This document shows, piece after piece, positions 1-6,824 of a DNA stretch of 22,236 nt (positions are counted from its first letter, which is position 1; the number at the start of each line of letters is the position of its first letter). The DNA is from Syntrophomonadaceae bacterium (GTDB lineage: Bacteria > Bacillota > Dethiobacteria > DTU022), in contig SLQM01000056.1 in NCBI GenBank assembly GCA_007131435.1, forward strand, positions 1 to 22,236. Direction: 5' to 3'. The notes beneath the pieces were generated by a model. It was not told the origin of the DNA. It saw nothing but the letters and a program-made list of their open reading frames with translations, and did not search any database. The translations under genes were made by a program, and so were the position numbers.

Positions 1-1196
1 CCGGCTGTTTCAAGTTCATGTTCGGCAAGTTGAGCATGGGTGGTGCTGGCCGGATGGATAACAAGAGATTTTGCGTCGGCTACATTGGCCAAAAGAGAGA
101 AAACCTTAAGGCTTTCAATAAATAATTTCCCTTCCTCTATGCCGCCTTTTAGGCCGAAGGTAAAAATTGAGCCGGGTCCCTTTGGAAAATATTTTTGAGC
201 AAGATCGTAATACTTGTTATTCTTGAGCCCTGGGTATTTAACCCAGGAAACTCGGGGATGCTCATGCAGGAATGTGGCAATTTTTTTTGCGTTTGATACA
301 TGTTTTTCAACCCTAAGAGAAAGAGTTTCAAGCCCCTGCAGGAATAGAAAGGAGTTGAATGGGCTTATGGCAGCTCCTGTATCTCTTAATAACTGTACCT
401 TCATTTTGATGATATAAGCTAGCGGCCCGCATGCTTCAACATAGTTAAGGCCGTTATAGCTGGTGTCCGGTTTGGTGAAATCGGGGAATCTACCACTGGA
501 TGCCCAGTTGAATTTGCCCGAGTCGATAATCACACCTCCGATCGAGGTTCCATGCCCACCGATAAACTTGGTAGCTGAATGCACAACAATATCTGCGCCA
601 AATTCTATTGGCCTGATCAGGTAGGGTGTGCCAAAGGTGTTATCGATGATCAGGGGCAGGCCGTAGCTGTGGGCAATCGCAGCTACCTTTTCAATATCAA
701 TAATGTTGGTATCCGGGTTGCCTATGCTTTCAATATAAAGGGCCTTTGTATAATCATTTATCTGGGCCTGAAAATTACCAGGATTGTCAGGGTCAACAAA
801 ATGGGTGGTAATACCATAGCGCGGCAGGGTTTTGGAGAAAAGATTATAAGTTCCCCCGTACAAGGTGCCCGCTGAAACGATTTCATCTCCTGCACCTGCT
901 ATGTTTAGGATGGCATAAGTTATGGCTGCAGATCCCGATGCCACGGCGAGTGCGCCAACCCCGCCTTCCAATGCCGCCATTCGTTTCTCGAACACATCAG
1001 TTGTGGGATTCATAATTCGGGTGTAGATATTTCCAGGCTCCTTCAGGGCAAAAAGATCGGCTGCATGTTCGGTGTCCCTGAAAACATAAGATGTGGTCTG
1101 GTAAATTGGTACAGCCCTGGCCCCGGTAGCAGGATCTGGCTCTTCCTGCCCTGCATGGACCTGCAGCGTGTCAAATCCAAACTGTCTTTTCACCAT
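1..1196 (-). CDS. metY: O-acetylhomoserine sulfhydrylase (MetY), 3' end cut off by window edge
   Basis: A PLP-dependent Cys/Met-metabolism enzyme that condenses O-acetylhomoserine with sulfide to give homocysteine in the cytoplasm. The frame is open from an ATG at 1196 to the left edge, about 398 codons without a stop; the family is usually about 425 residues, so only the last part is missing. The PLP-binding lysine is visible as SATKFIGGHG (K210), with an upstream LPLIIDNTFGTP segment holding the cofactor aspartate and a terminal IHPASTTHAQL typical of MetY. The N-terminus FDTLQVHAGQ also fits. A purine-rich AAGGAAAGAG lies just upstream of the ATG. The gene is monocistronic at its 5' side and diverges from the toxin-antitoxin pair. 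I see no SAM riboswitch in the leader. A gamma-synthase relative is a less likely alternative. Confidence 0.93.
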   Translation of the reverse strand, partial: MVKRQFGFDTLQVHAGQEEPDPATGARAVPIYQTTSYVFRDTEHAADLFALKEPGNIYTRIMNPTTDVFEKRMAALEGGVGALAVASGSAAITYAILNIAGAGDEIVSAGTLYGGTYNLFSKTLPRYGITTHFVDPDNPGNFQAQINDYTKALYIESIGNPDTNIIDIEKVAAIAHSYGLPLIIDNTFGTPYLIRPIEFGADIVVHSATKFIGGHGTSIGGVIIDSGKFNWASSGRFPDFTKPDTSYNGLNYVEACGPLAYIIKMKVQLLRDTGAAISPFNSFLFLQGLETLSLRVEKHVSNAKKIATFLHEHPRVSWVKYPGLKNNKYYDLAQKYFPKGPGSIFTFGLKGGIEEGKLFIESLKVFSLLANVADAKSLVIHPASTTHAQLAEHELETA

Positions 1197-1269
1197 TGAA
1201 GTCGACTCTTTCCTTAAGTTAATTGTTCCCTGCTATATAATATAAAATTAGTAGAAATAGTTGTATTAG

Positions 1270-1298
1270 ATTTTATTCAAAGAGAATGCAAATGTCAA
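1270..1298 (-). promoter_or_regulatory. Predicted sigma-A promoter of metY
   Basis: On the minus strand TTGACA (1298-1293) is followed after exactly 17 nt by TAAAAT (1275-1270). This places transcription start near 1263 and leaves a leader of about 65 nt before the metY ATG, too short for a SAM riboswitch. Confidence 0.7.
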
Positions 1299-1363
1299 GG
1301 CATGAGCAACATTTTCTGCGCCACATCTGCAACAAAGACAATAGCTAATCATTATTTACCATC

Positions 1364-1392
1364 TTGACGTTATAACGTTATAGCGTTATAGT
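1364..1392 (+). promoter_or_regulatory. Predicted sigma-A promoter of the vapBC pair
   Basis: TTGACG (1364-1369), a 17-nt spacer and TATAGT (1387-1392) lie directly before the antitoxin. The expected start of transcription, about 1399, coincides with the Shine-Dalgarno sequence AAGGAGGG (1399-1406), so the mRNA would have almost no leader. The spacer and -10 box consist of the tandem repeat listed separately, as expected for a promoter repressed by its own antitoxin. Confidence 0.75.
1368..1391. repeat. Three tandem CGTTATA(A/G) octamers, putative antitoxin operator
   Basis: CGTTATAA, CGTTATAG and CGTTATAG follow each other without gaps at 1368-1375, 1376-1383 and 1384-1391. Together they form a perfect 12-bp palindrome TATAACGTTATA (1371-1382) and an overlapping near-palindrome TATAGCGTTATA (1379-1390). 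They fill the spacer and reach into the -10 box of the vapBC promoter. Ribbon-helix-helix repressors bind closely spaced half-sites as cooperative dimers, so this is the likely autoregulatory operator. The binding role is inferred. Confidence 0.7.
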
Positions 1393-1412
1393 GGTGATAA
1401 GGAGGGTGTTCA

Positions 1413-1673
1413 ATGGGTTCATATACAAAGCGGGCGACTGTTTACCTTGATGCTGATCTGCATAAAGCCCTGAAAATAAAAGCAGCTGAAACTTCCAAAT
1501 CTCTATCTGAACTGGTCAACGAAGCAGTAAGAGAAAGTATGGCAGAATATAACGCTGAAGAAACTGTCAGCTGGCTTGAAGAGAGTTTTCGGTTAATGGA
1601 TGAGGCTGCTGCAGATTCCAGGGGTAAAAAGTGGAAGCGCGAGGATCTATATGATGTTGAAAATATTTATTGA
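1413..1673 (+). CDS. vapB: Ribbon-helix-helix antitoxin (VapB/CopG type)
   Basis: An 86-residue protein with a ribbon-helix-helix DNA-binding domain at about residues 5-45: a KRATVYLDADLH beta strand, a helix rich in Lys/Ala, then SLSELVNEAVRES. The acidic and aromatic tail (46-86, ending EDLYDVENIY) is the part expected to wrap the toxin. The ATG at 1413 has a strong Shine-Dalgarno, AAGGAGGG, ending 6 nt upstream. The toxin gene starts inside its last codons, the usual coupled order of antitoxin then toxin. As an RHH repressor it should bind the tandem repeats in its own promoter. The subfamily name VapB rests mostly on the PIN-domain partner. Confidence 0.88.
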   Translation: MGSYTKRATVYLDADLHKALKIKAAETSKSLSELVNEAVRESMAEYNAEETVSWLEESFRLMDEAAADSRGKKWKREDLYDVENIY

Positions 1674-2064
1674 TACTAATATACTGGTTTATGCTTTAGA
1701 TAAAAATGAGCCTGTAAAGCAGGCAAAAGCCAGGGATTTGCTAAGAAAAACTGAAAGTGATCGTTTAGGTGTCATATCTACCCAGGTATTACAAGAATAT
1801 TATATCGTTGCAACCCAAAAGCTGAAAGTCAGGCCAGAAATGGCAAAGAAAATAATCAGTTCGCTTTCAAAATTTGAAACAGTAGTTATCAATCAACCAA
1901 TTATTGAAAAAGCAATTGATATATCCTTCTTAAATAAAATATCATTTTGGGACGCATTAATTGTGGCCTCTGCTGCTGCAGCAAGATGCAGGGTTATCTG
2001 GACTGAAGATCTGAATCACGATCAGATTATAAATAAGGTAAAAATTGAAAACCCTTTTAGCTGA
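1651..2064 (+). CDS. vapC: PIN-domain ribonuclease toxin (VapC type)
   Basis: A PIN-domain toxin of about 137 residues. The family is Mg-dependent ribonucleases that cleave tRNA or rRNA and are held inactive by the cognate antitoxin. The acidic PIN residues are visible: D in IFIDTNILVYA near the N-terminus, E in QVLQEYY, D in ISFWDALIVA and D in WTEDLNHDQ, so the active site looks intact. Two adjacent ATGs (1651 and 1654) are possible; GAGG at 1641-1644 suits either. The start lies 23 nt inside the antitoxin gene in another frame, which implies translational coupling. The longer frame from 1600 has no ribosome site and is unlikely. The coding sequence is visibly more A+T-rich than nearby housekeeping genes, in keeping with a mobile accessory module. 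Confidence 0.88.
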   Translation: MMLKIFIDTNILVYALDKNEPVKQAKARDLLRKTESDRLGVISTQVLQEYYIVATQKLKVRPEMAKKIISSLSKFETVVINQPIIEKAIDISFLNKISFWDALIVASAAAARCRVIWTEDLNHDQIINKVKIENPFS

Positions 2065-2183
2065 GAGGCTGCAACTGAATATATGGTTTTGATGTTAAAG
2101 AATTGAGAATTAAATCAACTTATTTACTAAAGGGTAGACCAGTTTTATTAACTTACAGGATATATGCAAACTGTTATAGAAAA

Positions 2184-2197
2184 CCTCTTTAAAGAGG
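2184..2197. repeat. Perfect 14-bp palindrome at the nitroreductase ribosome site
   Basis: CCTCTTTAAAGAGG is a perfect palindrome whose right arm runs into the purine-rich AAAGAGGGGTGAGG before the ATG at 2207. It could be an operator, or in RNA a short hairpin masking part of the ribosome site. Confidence 0.5.
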
Positions 2198-2206
2198 GGT
2201 GAGGCA

Positions 2207-2959
2207 ATGTTTGGTAGATCATTGCGATTATTATTCTTTTCTGTTATCACGATGAAGCTTTTATTAACTGGCTGCAGCCAGGAAGCACTTCCTCAAAACA
2301 TACAGGAACATGAAGAAAATAATTTAGAAGCAGAAACAATTATTATTGATGAAGCAGGCGAAAAGACAATTTTACCTGCAGTTGAATTAGAAGAGAGCAA
2401 ACTTGCAGAAATCATCTACCTTCGCAGGTCGCATCGCAGCTATGAAGAGAGGGCGCTGGACTTATCAGAAATTGGGTACCTTCTCTGGGCGGCAGGGGGA
2501 ATAAGTGTTGACGGTATGACCGGGCCGACAAGAACTTATCCATCAGCAGGGGGAGCTCATCCCTTAGACTTTTATCTTGTTGCCGGGGAAGTTTCCGGTT
2601 TGTCAGCAGGGGTTTATCGATATGATCATACTGAACATACTTTGGTGCCGGTTATATCAGGGGATTTCAGGGACCGCCTGGCAGAAGCCGCCCTGGGCCA
2701 GGGTTTTATAGCAAACGCTCCTGCATCTATCGTCCTGGTTGCGTATTATGAACGGACTAAGTCCCGCTATGGTGAACGGGGAGAACGCTACGTACATATG
2801 GATGCAGGGTATGCGTCCCAGAATATTTACCTTGCAGCGACCGAGATGGGCCTGGGTACAGTTGCTGTAGGCGCTTTTGATGAATCTGCCCTGGCAGATG
2901 TAATCCAGACAGGCGGTGATCCGCTAATGGTTATGCCCATAGGCGCAGTAGACCAGTAA
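2207..2959 (+). CDS. Putative lipoprotein with SagB-like nitroreductase domain
   Basis: A 250-residue protein with a type II signal peptide: basic MFGRSLR, a hydrophobic stretch and lipobox LLTGC with the lipidated cysteine at C23. An acidic linker follows (about 24-62), then a nitroreductase fold resembling SagB-type oxidoreductases: RRSHRSY at 73-79 (expected FMN phosphate contacts), TYPSAGGAHPLDFYL at 110-124 and MDAGYASQNIYLAATEMGLG at 198-217. Family members are FMN-dependent oxidoreductases; the substrate here is unknown. Anchoring outside the membrane is unusual for an FMN enzyme. No partner of a peptide-modifying cluster (cyclodehydratase, precursor peptide) is adjacent, so a role in azoline oxidation is not supported. 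The gene is single, with a hairpin terminator after it. The alternative ATG at 2252 would destroy the signal peptide. Confidence 0.8.
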   Translation: MFGRSLRLLFFSVITMKLLLTGCSQEALPQNIQEHEENNLEAETIIIDEAGEKTILPAVELEESKLAEIIYLRRSHRSYEERALDLSEIGYLLWAAGGISVDGMTGPTRTYPSAGGAHPLDFYLVAGEVSGLSAGVYRYDHTEHTLVPVISGDFRDRLAEAALGQGFIANAPASIVLVAYYERTKSRYGERGERYVHMDAGYASQNIYLAATEMGLGTVAVGAFDESALADVIQTGGDPLMVMPIGAVDQ

Positions 2960-2971
2960 ACTGAAAGCATA

Positions 2972-3009
2972 AAGGGCCCGGGTAAGTATTATCAAGTTCC
3001 TGGGCCCTT
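2972..3009 (+). terminator. Hairpin terminator between convergent genes
   Basis: AAGGGCCCGGG (2972-2982) pairs with CCTGGGCCCTT (2999-3009) with one G-U wobble and a 16-nt loop. It starts 12 nt after the nitroreductase stop. The following CGTGTTATATA is only moderately U-rich. It could serve both this gene and the convergent lipoprotein gene. Confidence 0.65.
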
Positions 3010-3033
3010 CGTGTTATATAACTTACCGCTTAT

Positions 3034-3675
3034 TTAATTTTCTATCCGGGCAAGATCAAATATCAACCCGTCGTACTGATCATCTTCCAGGTAGCGAAAG
3101 ATGATTACTTCTTCCGGTTCCAGGTCAAGAGCATTAAAAACATCCCAGGCCTGGTCAGTCAAGCGATAGAACCGTGACGGCATTTCTTCAGGCACACCAC
3201 TTATCTCTATCTCAACAAGTTCAACAGATTCATTAACCATGACCCCGATAAACCTGCCAGAATCGGTATACTCTTCTTCCGCCGCTTCGGAATCAGTTAT
3301 TACTACTCTTAGCGCCTTGCCCTGTTCCGGGTAGGATTCCGCCAGGAAACCTTCATGATAGACATCTACTTTATGACCCCTGGCTATAAATCCTGTATCA
3401 ACCTGTTCTCCATCAAGCTCTACTACTGTGTCTTCTTCTACGGCAAAGGAAACAGCCCTGTATCCCTGTTCAAACCATACGCTCCGGGGAATATTCACAT
3501 CCTCCAGCTCACTGACCACCAATATTCGCCCATTTTCTAGACTGTAAACGGTGCCGCTAATCGGTTCTTGCCCGGGCTCCTGGTACGGTTCATCATCGTT
3601 AACTTGACAACTTGCACCTAAAAACATGATAAGAATAATGGTGATAATTAACAGGTAGTTTAGTTTTTTCTTCAT
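3034..3675 (-). CDS. Putative lipoprotein, DUF3221-like
   Basis: A 213-residue secreted lipoprotein of unknown function. From the ATG at 3675 it begins MKKKLNY, then a long hydrophobic helix and the lipobox LGASC (C23). A Glu/Pro-rich linker follows, then a beta-rich domain beginning SGTVYSLENGRILVV that resembles DUF3221 (YobA-like lipoproteins); a second half (about 130-213) is also rich in acidic residues. The frame continues upstream to an ATG at 3765, but the chosen start has GGAAAGGAG about 10 nt upstream and puts the signal peptide at the N-terminus. The mature protein is strongly acidic. Neighbours give no functional clue. The DUF assignment comes from sequence character only. Confidence 0.72.
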   Translation of the reverse strand: MKKKLNYLLIITIILIMFLGASCQVNDDEPYQEPGQEPISGTVYSLENGRILVVSELEDVNIPRSVWFEQGYRAVSFAVEEDTVVELDGEQVDTGFIARGHKVDVYHEGFLAESYPEQGKALRVVITDSEAAEEEYTDSGRFIGVMVNESVELVEIEISGVPEEMPSRFYRLTDQAWDVFNALDLEPEEVIIFRYLEDDQYDGLIFDLARIEN

Positions 3676-3889
3676 AGCGCTGATGCTCCTTTCCTTATCT
3701 GTACTTATAGACAGGTGTCCAGGGCTAAAAGTTTCATCCCAACCTTCTAAAATATCAAGCCTCATGGCTAATAATCTGATTTAAAATGGGCAAATAGCTA
3801 AGATTTAAAATTTTCTTTCCTAAGTCTATAATGATAATTTAAATAGAGGGAAAAGCAGTTGAATCAAGCTAAGGATAAATACATCATAG

Positions 3890-3918
3890 TTGAAACTGCT
3901 TGTTATTCATTGTATAAT
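3890..3918 (+). promoter_or_regulatory. Strong sigma-A promoter for tRNA-Ser and SRP RNA
   Basis: TTGAAA (3890-3895), a 17-nt spacer and a perfect TATAAT (3913-3918). Transcription would start near 3925, about 23 nt before the tRNA. Only 12 nt separate the tRNA from the SRP RNA, so this promoter probably drives both and possibly part of the downstream ACT-dnaX-recR set. Confidence 0.8.
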
Positions 3919-3947
3919 ATGCCGAGGAAAGAACTATATTAATTCGT

Positions 3948-4043
3948 GGAGAGATGGCTGAGTTGGTCGAAGGCGCTCGCCTGGAAAGCGAGTAGATGGG
4001 GCAAAACCCTGTCTCGAGGGTTCGAATCCCTCTCTCTCCGCCA
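3948..4043 (+). tRNA. tRNA-Ser (anticodon GGA)
   Basis: A complete class II tRNA of 96 nt. The acceptor stem GGAGAGA (3948-3954) pairs with TCTCTCC (4033-4039), followed by discriminator G and an encoded CCA (4041-4043). The anticodon stem CTCGC/GCGAG encloses loop CTGGAAA, anticodon GGA at 3983-3985, reading UCC and UCU. The long variable arm containing GGGGCAAAACCC is diagnostic of tRNA-Ser, and GGTTCGAATCC is the T arm. A run of seven T follows at once (4044-4050). Confidence 0.97.
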
Positions 4044-4055
4044 TTTTTTTAGTTT

Positions 4056-4324
4056 GGCCGTGCTAGACGGGGAGGTAGCGGTGTCCTGAACCCGCAATCC
4101 GCTATAGCGGGGTTTAATTCCTGCCCCCGGCCGCGCATTTTTGGGGTCAGCGCCTGGTAAGTGGTGTTGAAGACCCGGTCCCGTGCGGCGCAAACTCATG
4201 AACCCCGTCAGGTCCGGAAGGAAGCAGCGGTAAGTGAGTTCTTGCGGGTGCCACGGGAGTGCCGGGTCAGAGCTAACTGCCCGGTCAGCGCCCGGGAATG
4301 ACGGTCAAAGGCAGGTGCACGGCC
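4056..4324 (+). ncRNA. ffs: Signal recognition particle RNA, long Bacillus type
   Basis: This is the RNA scaffold of the signal recognition particle, binding Ffh and guiding nascent membrane and secreted proteins to FtsY. The ends pair (GGCCGTGC at 4056-4063 with GCACGGCC at 4317-4324), giving about 269 nt, the long form with an Alu domain known from Bacillus and Clostridia. The conserved S-domain hairpin GTCAGGTCCGGAAGGAAGCA (4208-4227) contains the GGAA tetraloop at 4216-4219. GGGGAGGTAGCGGTG, AAGTGGTGTTGA, GAGCTAACTGC and the terminal AGGTGCACGG all match the Bacillus RNA as I remember it. It is probably co-transcribed with tRNA-Ser. Exact processed ends are inferred. Confidence 0.95.
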
Positions 4325-4332
4325 TTAAATTT

Positions 4333-4716
4333 ATGAAAAAACCAATTTTACTCCTACTACCATATAAGTTGGGAATTTGCCGTTTAAATAGCAGCGCTTC
4401 CATCCCGGTTGGGCTGCAGGATAGCGGTAGTTTCTTTTCAATTACCAGGACAGAAGATGAGATATCCCTGGTCTGCCGCGAAGATTTAATACCAGCCGAT
4501 TGTGTTGCAGAAAAGGGATTTCGCGCTTTTAAGGTTAAAGGCCCCCTGCCATTTGAATTAACCGGAATCCTGTCTTCACTTCTTAATCCCCTGGCCAGGG
4601 ATGGGATTAGTATTTTTGCTATTTCGACTTATGATACAGATTATATCCTGGTAAAAGAAGAGGCCCTTGAACAAACAATTATTGCTTTAAGAGAAGCAGC
4701 CGATGTAATATCTTAA
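4333..4716 (+). CDS. ACT-domain protein, probable amino-acid sensor
   Basis: A 127-residue protein resembling the paired-ACT (ACT_7, COG3603-like) family. The N-terminal part has the family's start LLLPYKLGICRLN, then a strand of the form FFSITRTEDEISLVC; the C-terminal half has KVKGPLPFELTGILSSLLNPLARDGISIFAISTYDTDYILV, here split: a helix after the glycine-rich turn, then ISIFAISTYDTDYILV, the best-conserved motif. ACT domains usually bind amino acids and regulate enzymes; no ligand is known here. The ATG at 4333 fits homologue starts but lies 8 nt after the SRP RNA end, with no clear Shine-Dalgarno outside that RNA. dnaX follows after 21 nt, so the two are likely co-transcribed. Confidence 0.82.
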   Translation: MKKPILLLLPYKLGICRLNSSASIPVGLQDSGSFFSITRTEDEISLVCREDLIPADCVAEKGFRAFKVKGPLPFELTGILSSLLNPLARDGISIFAISTYDTDYILVKEEALEQTIIALREAADVIS

Positions 4717-4737
4717 AAGCGGAGGTGTTTCTGTAGT

Positions 4738-6462
4738 TTGCCTTACTTCAGCTTATACAGGCGTTGGCGGCCGCTGACATTCAAAGACATGATGGGCCAG
4801 GAGCATATTACCCGCACTTTATGCAATGCCCTGGTTGCGGAAAGGCTTGCTCATGCTTATCTTTTTTGCGGCCCCCGCGGGACAGGAAAAACTACTGCGG
4901 CTAAAATATTGGCCAGGGCAATGAACTGCGAAAAATATCCTGTTGCAGAACCATGTGGCATATGCAGTTCCTGTAAAAATATTGCTGCCGGGGTATCCCT
5001 TGACGTAATTGAAATGGATGCTGCATCTAACCGGGGAATTGATGAAATTCGTGAATTACGAGAACGCAGCCGCTTTGCCAGTGGGGAAGGCCGCTTCAAA
5101 GTTTATATAATCGATGAGGCGCACATGCTGACAACTGAAGCATGTAACGCTTTTCTAAAAACCCTTGAAGAACCTCCACAGAATGTGGTTTTCATCCTGG
5201 CGACAACTGATCCCGCCCGCCTGCCCTCAACAATAGTCTCACGCTGCCAGCGTTTTGATTTTCACCTGCTGACAGTAAACCTGATCAGGCAGCGCCTCGA
5301 TCATATCTTAAAAGAAGAAGGCTGGCAGGCAGAAAATGAAGCCCTGGATATGATTGCCCGCCTGGCTGACGGTTCCCTGAGAGATGCGCTTGGAGTCCTT
5401 GAGCAGTGTTCTGCTTATGGCCAGGAGAAGATAACTGCAGAACAGGTCCGGGCGGTTACCGGGGCCACCAGGGCAGATGTAATTGAAGAATTGTTAAAAG
5501 CTGCCCTGGAAAACGATCTTAATACCGGGCTGTCTGTTTTGGAGAAAGTTGTTTTCAGCGGCCGTGATCTAAACCTGTTTATGAGGGATTTCACATTTGT
5601 TTTCACCCGCCTGCTACTCAATTCAGCACTGGAGGGCAGTTCTGATGACCTGCATGGTTTTGAAAATGTTGTTGAGCAGTACCGGGGCAAAATAGAACAG
5701 CATTTACTGCTTGATGCAGTGGAACTGCTGCATGAGGTTAGCAGCGACTTGCGCAATGCCCATTTTCCCCGCTATATTCTTGAAGTTGCATTTATTCGGT
5801 TATTAAGGGTCCTTCACGGGCGCTTGAAGCCTGTATCCATCTGGAGAACTATTCGGGCTGAAGAAGAACTGGAAACTTCTAAAAAGGAGCAGGTACCGGT
5901 TATCGAACAACCCGGTAAGGCTGTCTCAGATGAGGTTAAGACTATAGGAAATGATGTATTAGGAGATGTTCAGGCTAAAGAATCTTTACCTCAAGAGACA
6001 CCTGTTGAAACCGGCGAAAAGCAAGACGAGGGTACAGGAAGCTGTATAAAACAGGTAGTTGAATCCTGGCCTGCTATCATAGCGGAAATTAAAAAAAGGC
6101 AGAAAACTACTGCAGCTTGGCTGGAACCGGCCTCGATTGCTGAGGTTACAGGACAGCTTGTTCGCTTAAATTATGCACCTGAATATGAAATTCATAAGAT
6201 CAGGATCATGGAGGAGCAGCACCGTAAACTGGTTGAAAATGTGCTTGGCAACTTTTGCGGCCAGCCGATCAATATTAAAGCAGAAACTGGTGAAAACACA
6301 GCCCGGAAATCATTTGATTCAATAGCTGAAGAACAGGTTACGGAGAGTAAGGATCCAGAGGGAAAATGGAAAGAAGTAAGACCTAATGAAAATAAGAAAA
6401 ATAAAGTTAGCGCAGAAGATGCAATAGAACTTTTTGGAGGAAAAATAATTGAAGAAGATTGA
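4738..6462 (+). CDS. dnaX: DNA polymerase III subunits gamma/tau (clamp loader ATPase)
   Basis: A 574-residue AAA+ clamp-loader subunit that, with delta and delta', loads the sliding clamp. In order: Walker A GPRGTGKT (45-52), zinc-binding cysteines C64, C73, C76 and C79, Walker B DEAH (126-129), the SRC arginine-finger motif (168-170), the collar domain to about 370, a Glu/Lys-rich linker and a tau-like C-terminal domain. The start is TTG at 4738, with GGAGGTG ending 10 nt upstream; the product begins PYFSLYRRWRP as in the family. ybaB follows after 14 nt and then recR, the conserved bacterial order. A run of A at 6091-6097 does not form a proper -1 slippery heptamer, so I see no support for a programmed gamma form. 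Confidence 0.96.
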   Translation: MPYFSLYRRWRPLTFKDMMGQEHITRTLCNALVAERLAHAYLFCGPRGTGKTTAAKILARAMNCEKYPVAEPCGICSSCKNIAAGVSLDVIEMDAASNRGIDEIRELRERSRFASGEGRFKVYIIDEAHMLTTEACNAFLKTLEEPPQNVVFILATTDPARLPSTIVSRCQRFDFHLLTVNLIRQRLDHILKEEGWQAENEALDMIARLADGSLRDALGVLEQCSAYGQEKITAEQVRAVTGATRADVIEELLKAALENDLNTGLSVLEKVVFSGRDLNLFMRDFTFVFTRLLLNSALEGSSDDLHGFENVVEQYRGKIEQHLLLDAVELLHEVSSDLRNAHFPRYILEVAFIRLLRVLHGRLKPVSIWRTIRAEEELETSKKEQVPVIEQPGKAVSDEVKTIGNDVLGDVQAKESLPQETPVETGEKQDEGTGSCIKQVVESWPAIIAEIKKRQKTTAAWLEPASIAEVTGQLVRLNYAPEYEIHKIRIMEEQHRKLVENVLGNFCGQPINIKAETGENTARKSFDSIAEEQVTESKDPEGKWKEVRPNENKKNKVSAEDAIELFGGKIIEED

Positions 6463-6476
6463 AAGGAGTTTTCTCA

Positions 6477-6797
6477 ATGTCTAACGGAGGAATGGCAAAA
6501 ATGATGAAACAGCTGCAGAAGGCCCAGGCAGAAATGAGCCGGATGCAGGAGGAGCTTGCCCAGAAAACTGTTGAGAGTTCCAGCGGTGGAGGAGCTGTGC
6601 GGGTTGTTGCCAATGGACAGAAAAACCTGGTTTCAGTAAATATCGATCCTGAAGTGATGAACGAAGAAAACCGGGAAATGCTTGAAGACTTAATAATCGC
6701 TGCCGTTAATGAGGCTTTTAACAGGGTAGATGAAATGGTAGCTTCGGAAATGCAAAAGTTAACCGGTGGCCTGAATCTTCCGCCTGGAATGTTTTAA
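6477..6797 (+). CDS. ybaB: Nucleoid-associated protein, YbaB/EbfC family
   Basis: A 106-residue protein of the YbaB/EbfC family, small dimeric DNA-binding proteins associated with the nucleoid. It has the typical N-terminal GGMAKMMKQLQKAQAEM helix with Met/Gln heptads, a short central strand region and the terminal GGLNLPPGMF. The ATG at 6477 has AAAGGAG 8 nt upstream; an in-frame ATG at 6459 lies inside the end of dnaX and lacks a ribosome site. The place between dnaX and recR is conserved and suggests a shared recombination or replication role. Confidence 0.95.
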   Translation: MSNGGMAKMMKQLQKAQAEMSRMQEELAQKTVESSSGGGAVRVVANGQKNLVSVNIDPEVMNEENREMLEDLIIAAVNEAFNRVDEMVASEMQKLTGGLNLPPGMF

Positions 6798-6824
6798 AAA
6801 CAAAAGGAGGCTTGTCGTCAGCTG

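Noticed and set aside
579..875. Plus-strand open frame of 98 codons
   Set aside because: It lies opposite metY, whose PLP motif confirms the minus-strand reading.
1197..1270. Possible SAM riboswitch before metY
   Set aside because: The leader is about 65 nt and lacks conserved S-box segments.
3939..4199. Open frame of 86 codons on the minus strand
   Set aside because: It is the antisense of tRNA-Ser and the SRP RNA 5' half, with no ribosome site or protein-like pattern.
4234..4332. Upstream ATG extending the ACT protein by 33 residues
   Set aside because: The extra codons lie inside the SRP RNA S domain; the protein family starts at the ATG at 4333.
6088..6100. A7 run in dnaX as a possible programmed frameshift producing gamma
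   Set aside because: The frame reads AAA AAA AGG, which is not a good slippery heptamer, and I see no upstream Shine-Dalgarno-like stimulator with a downstream hairpin.
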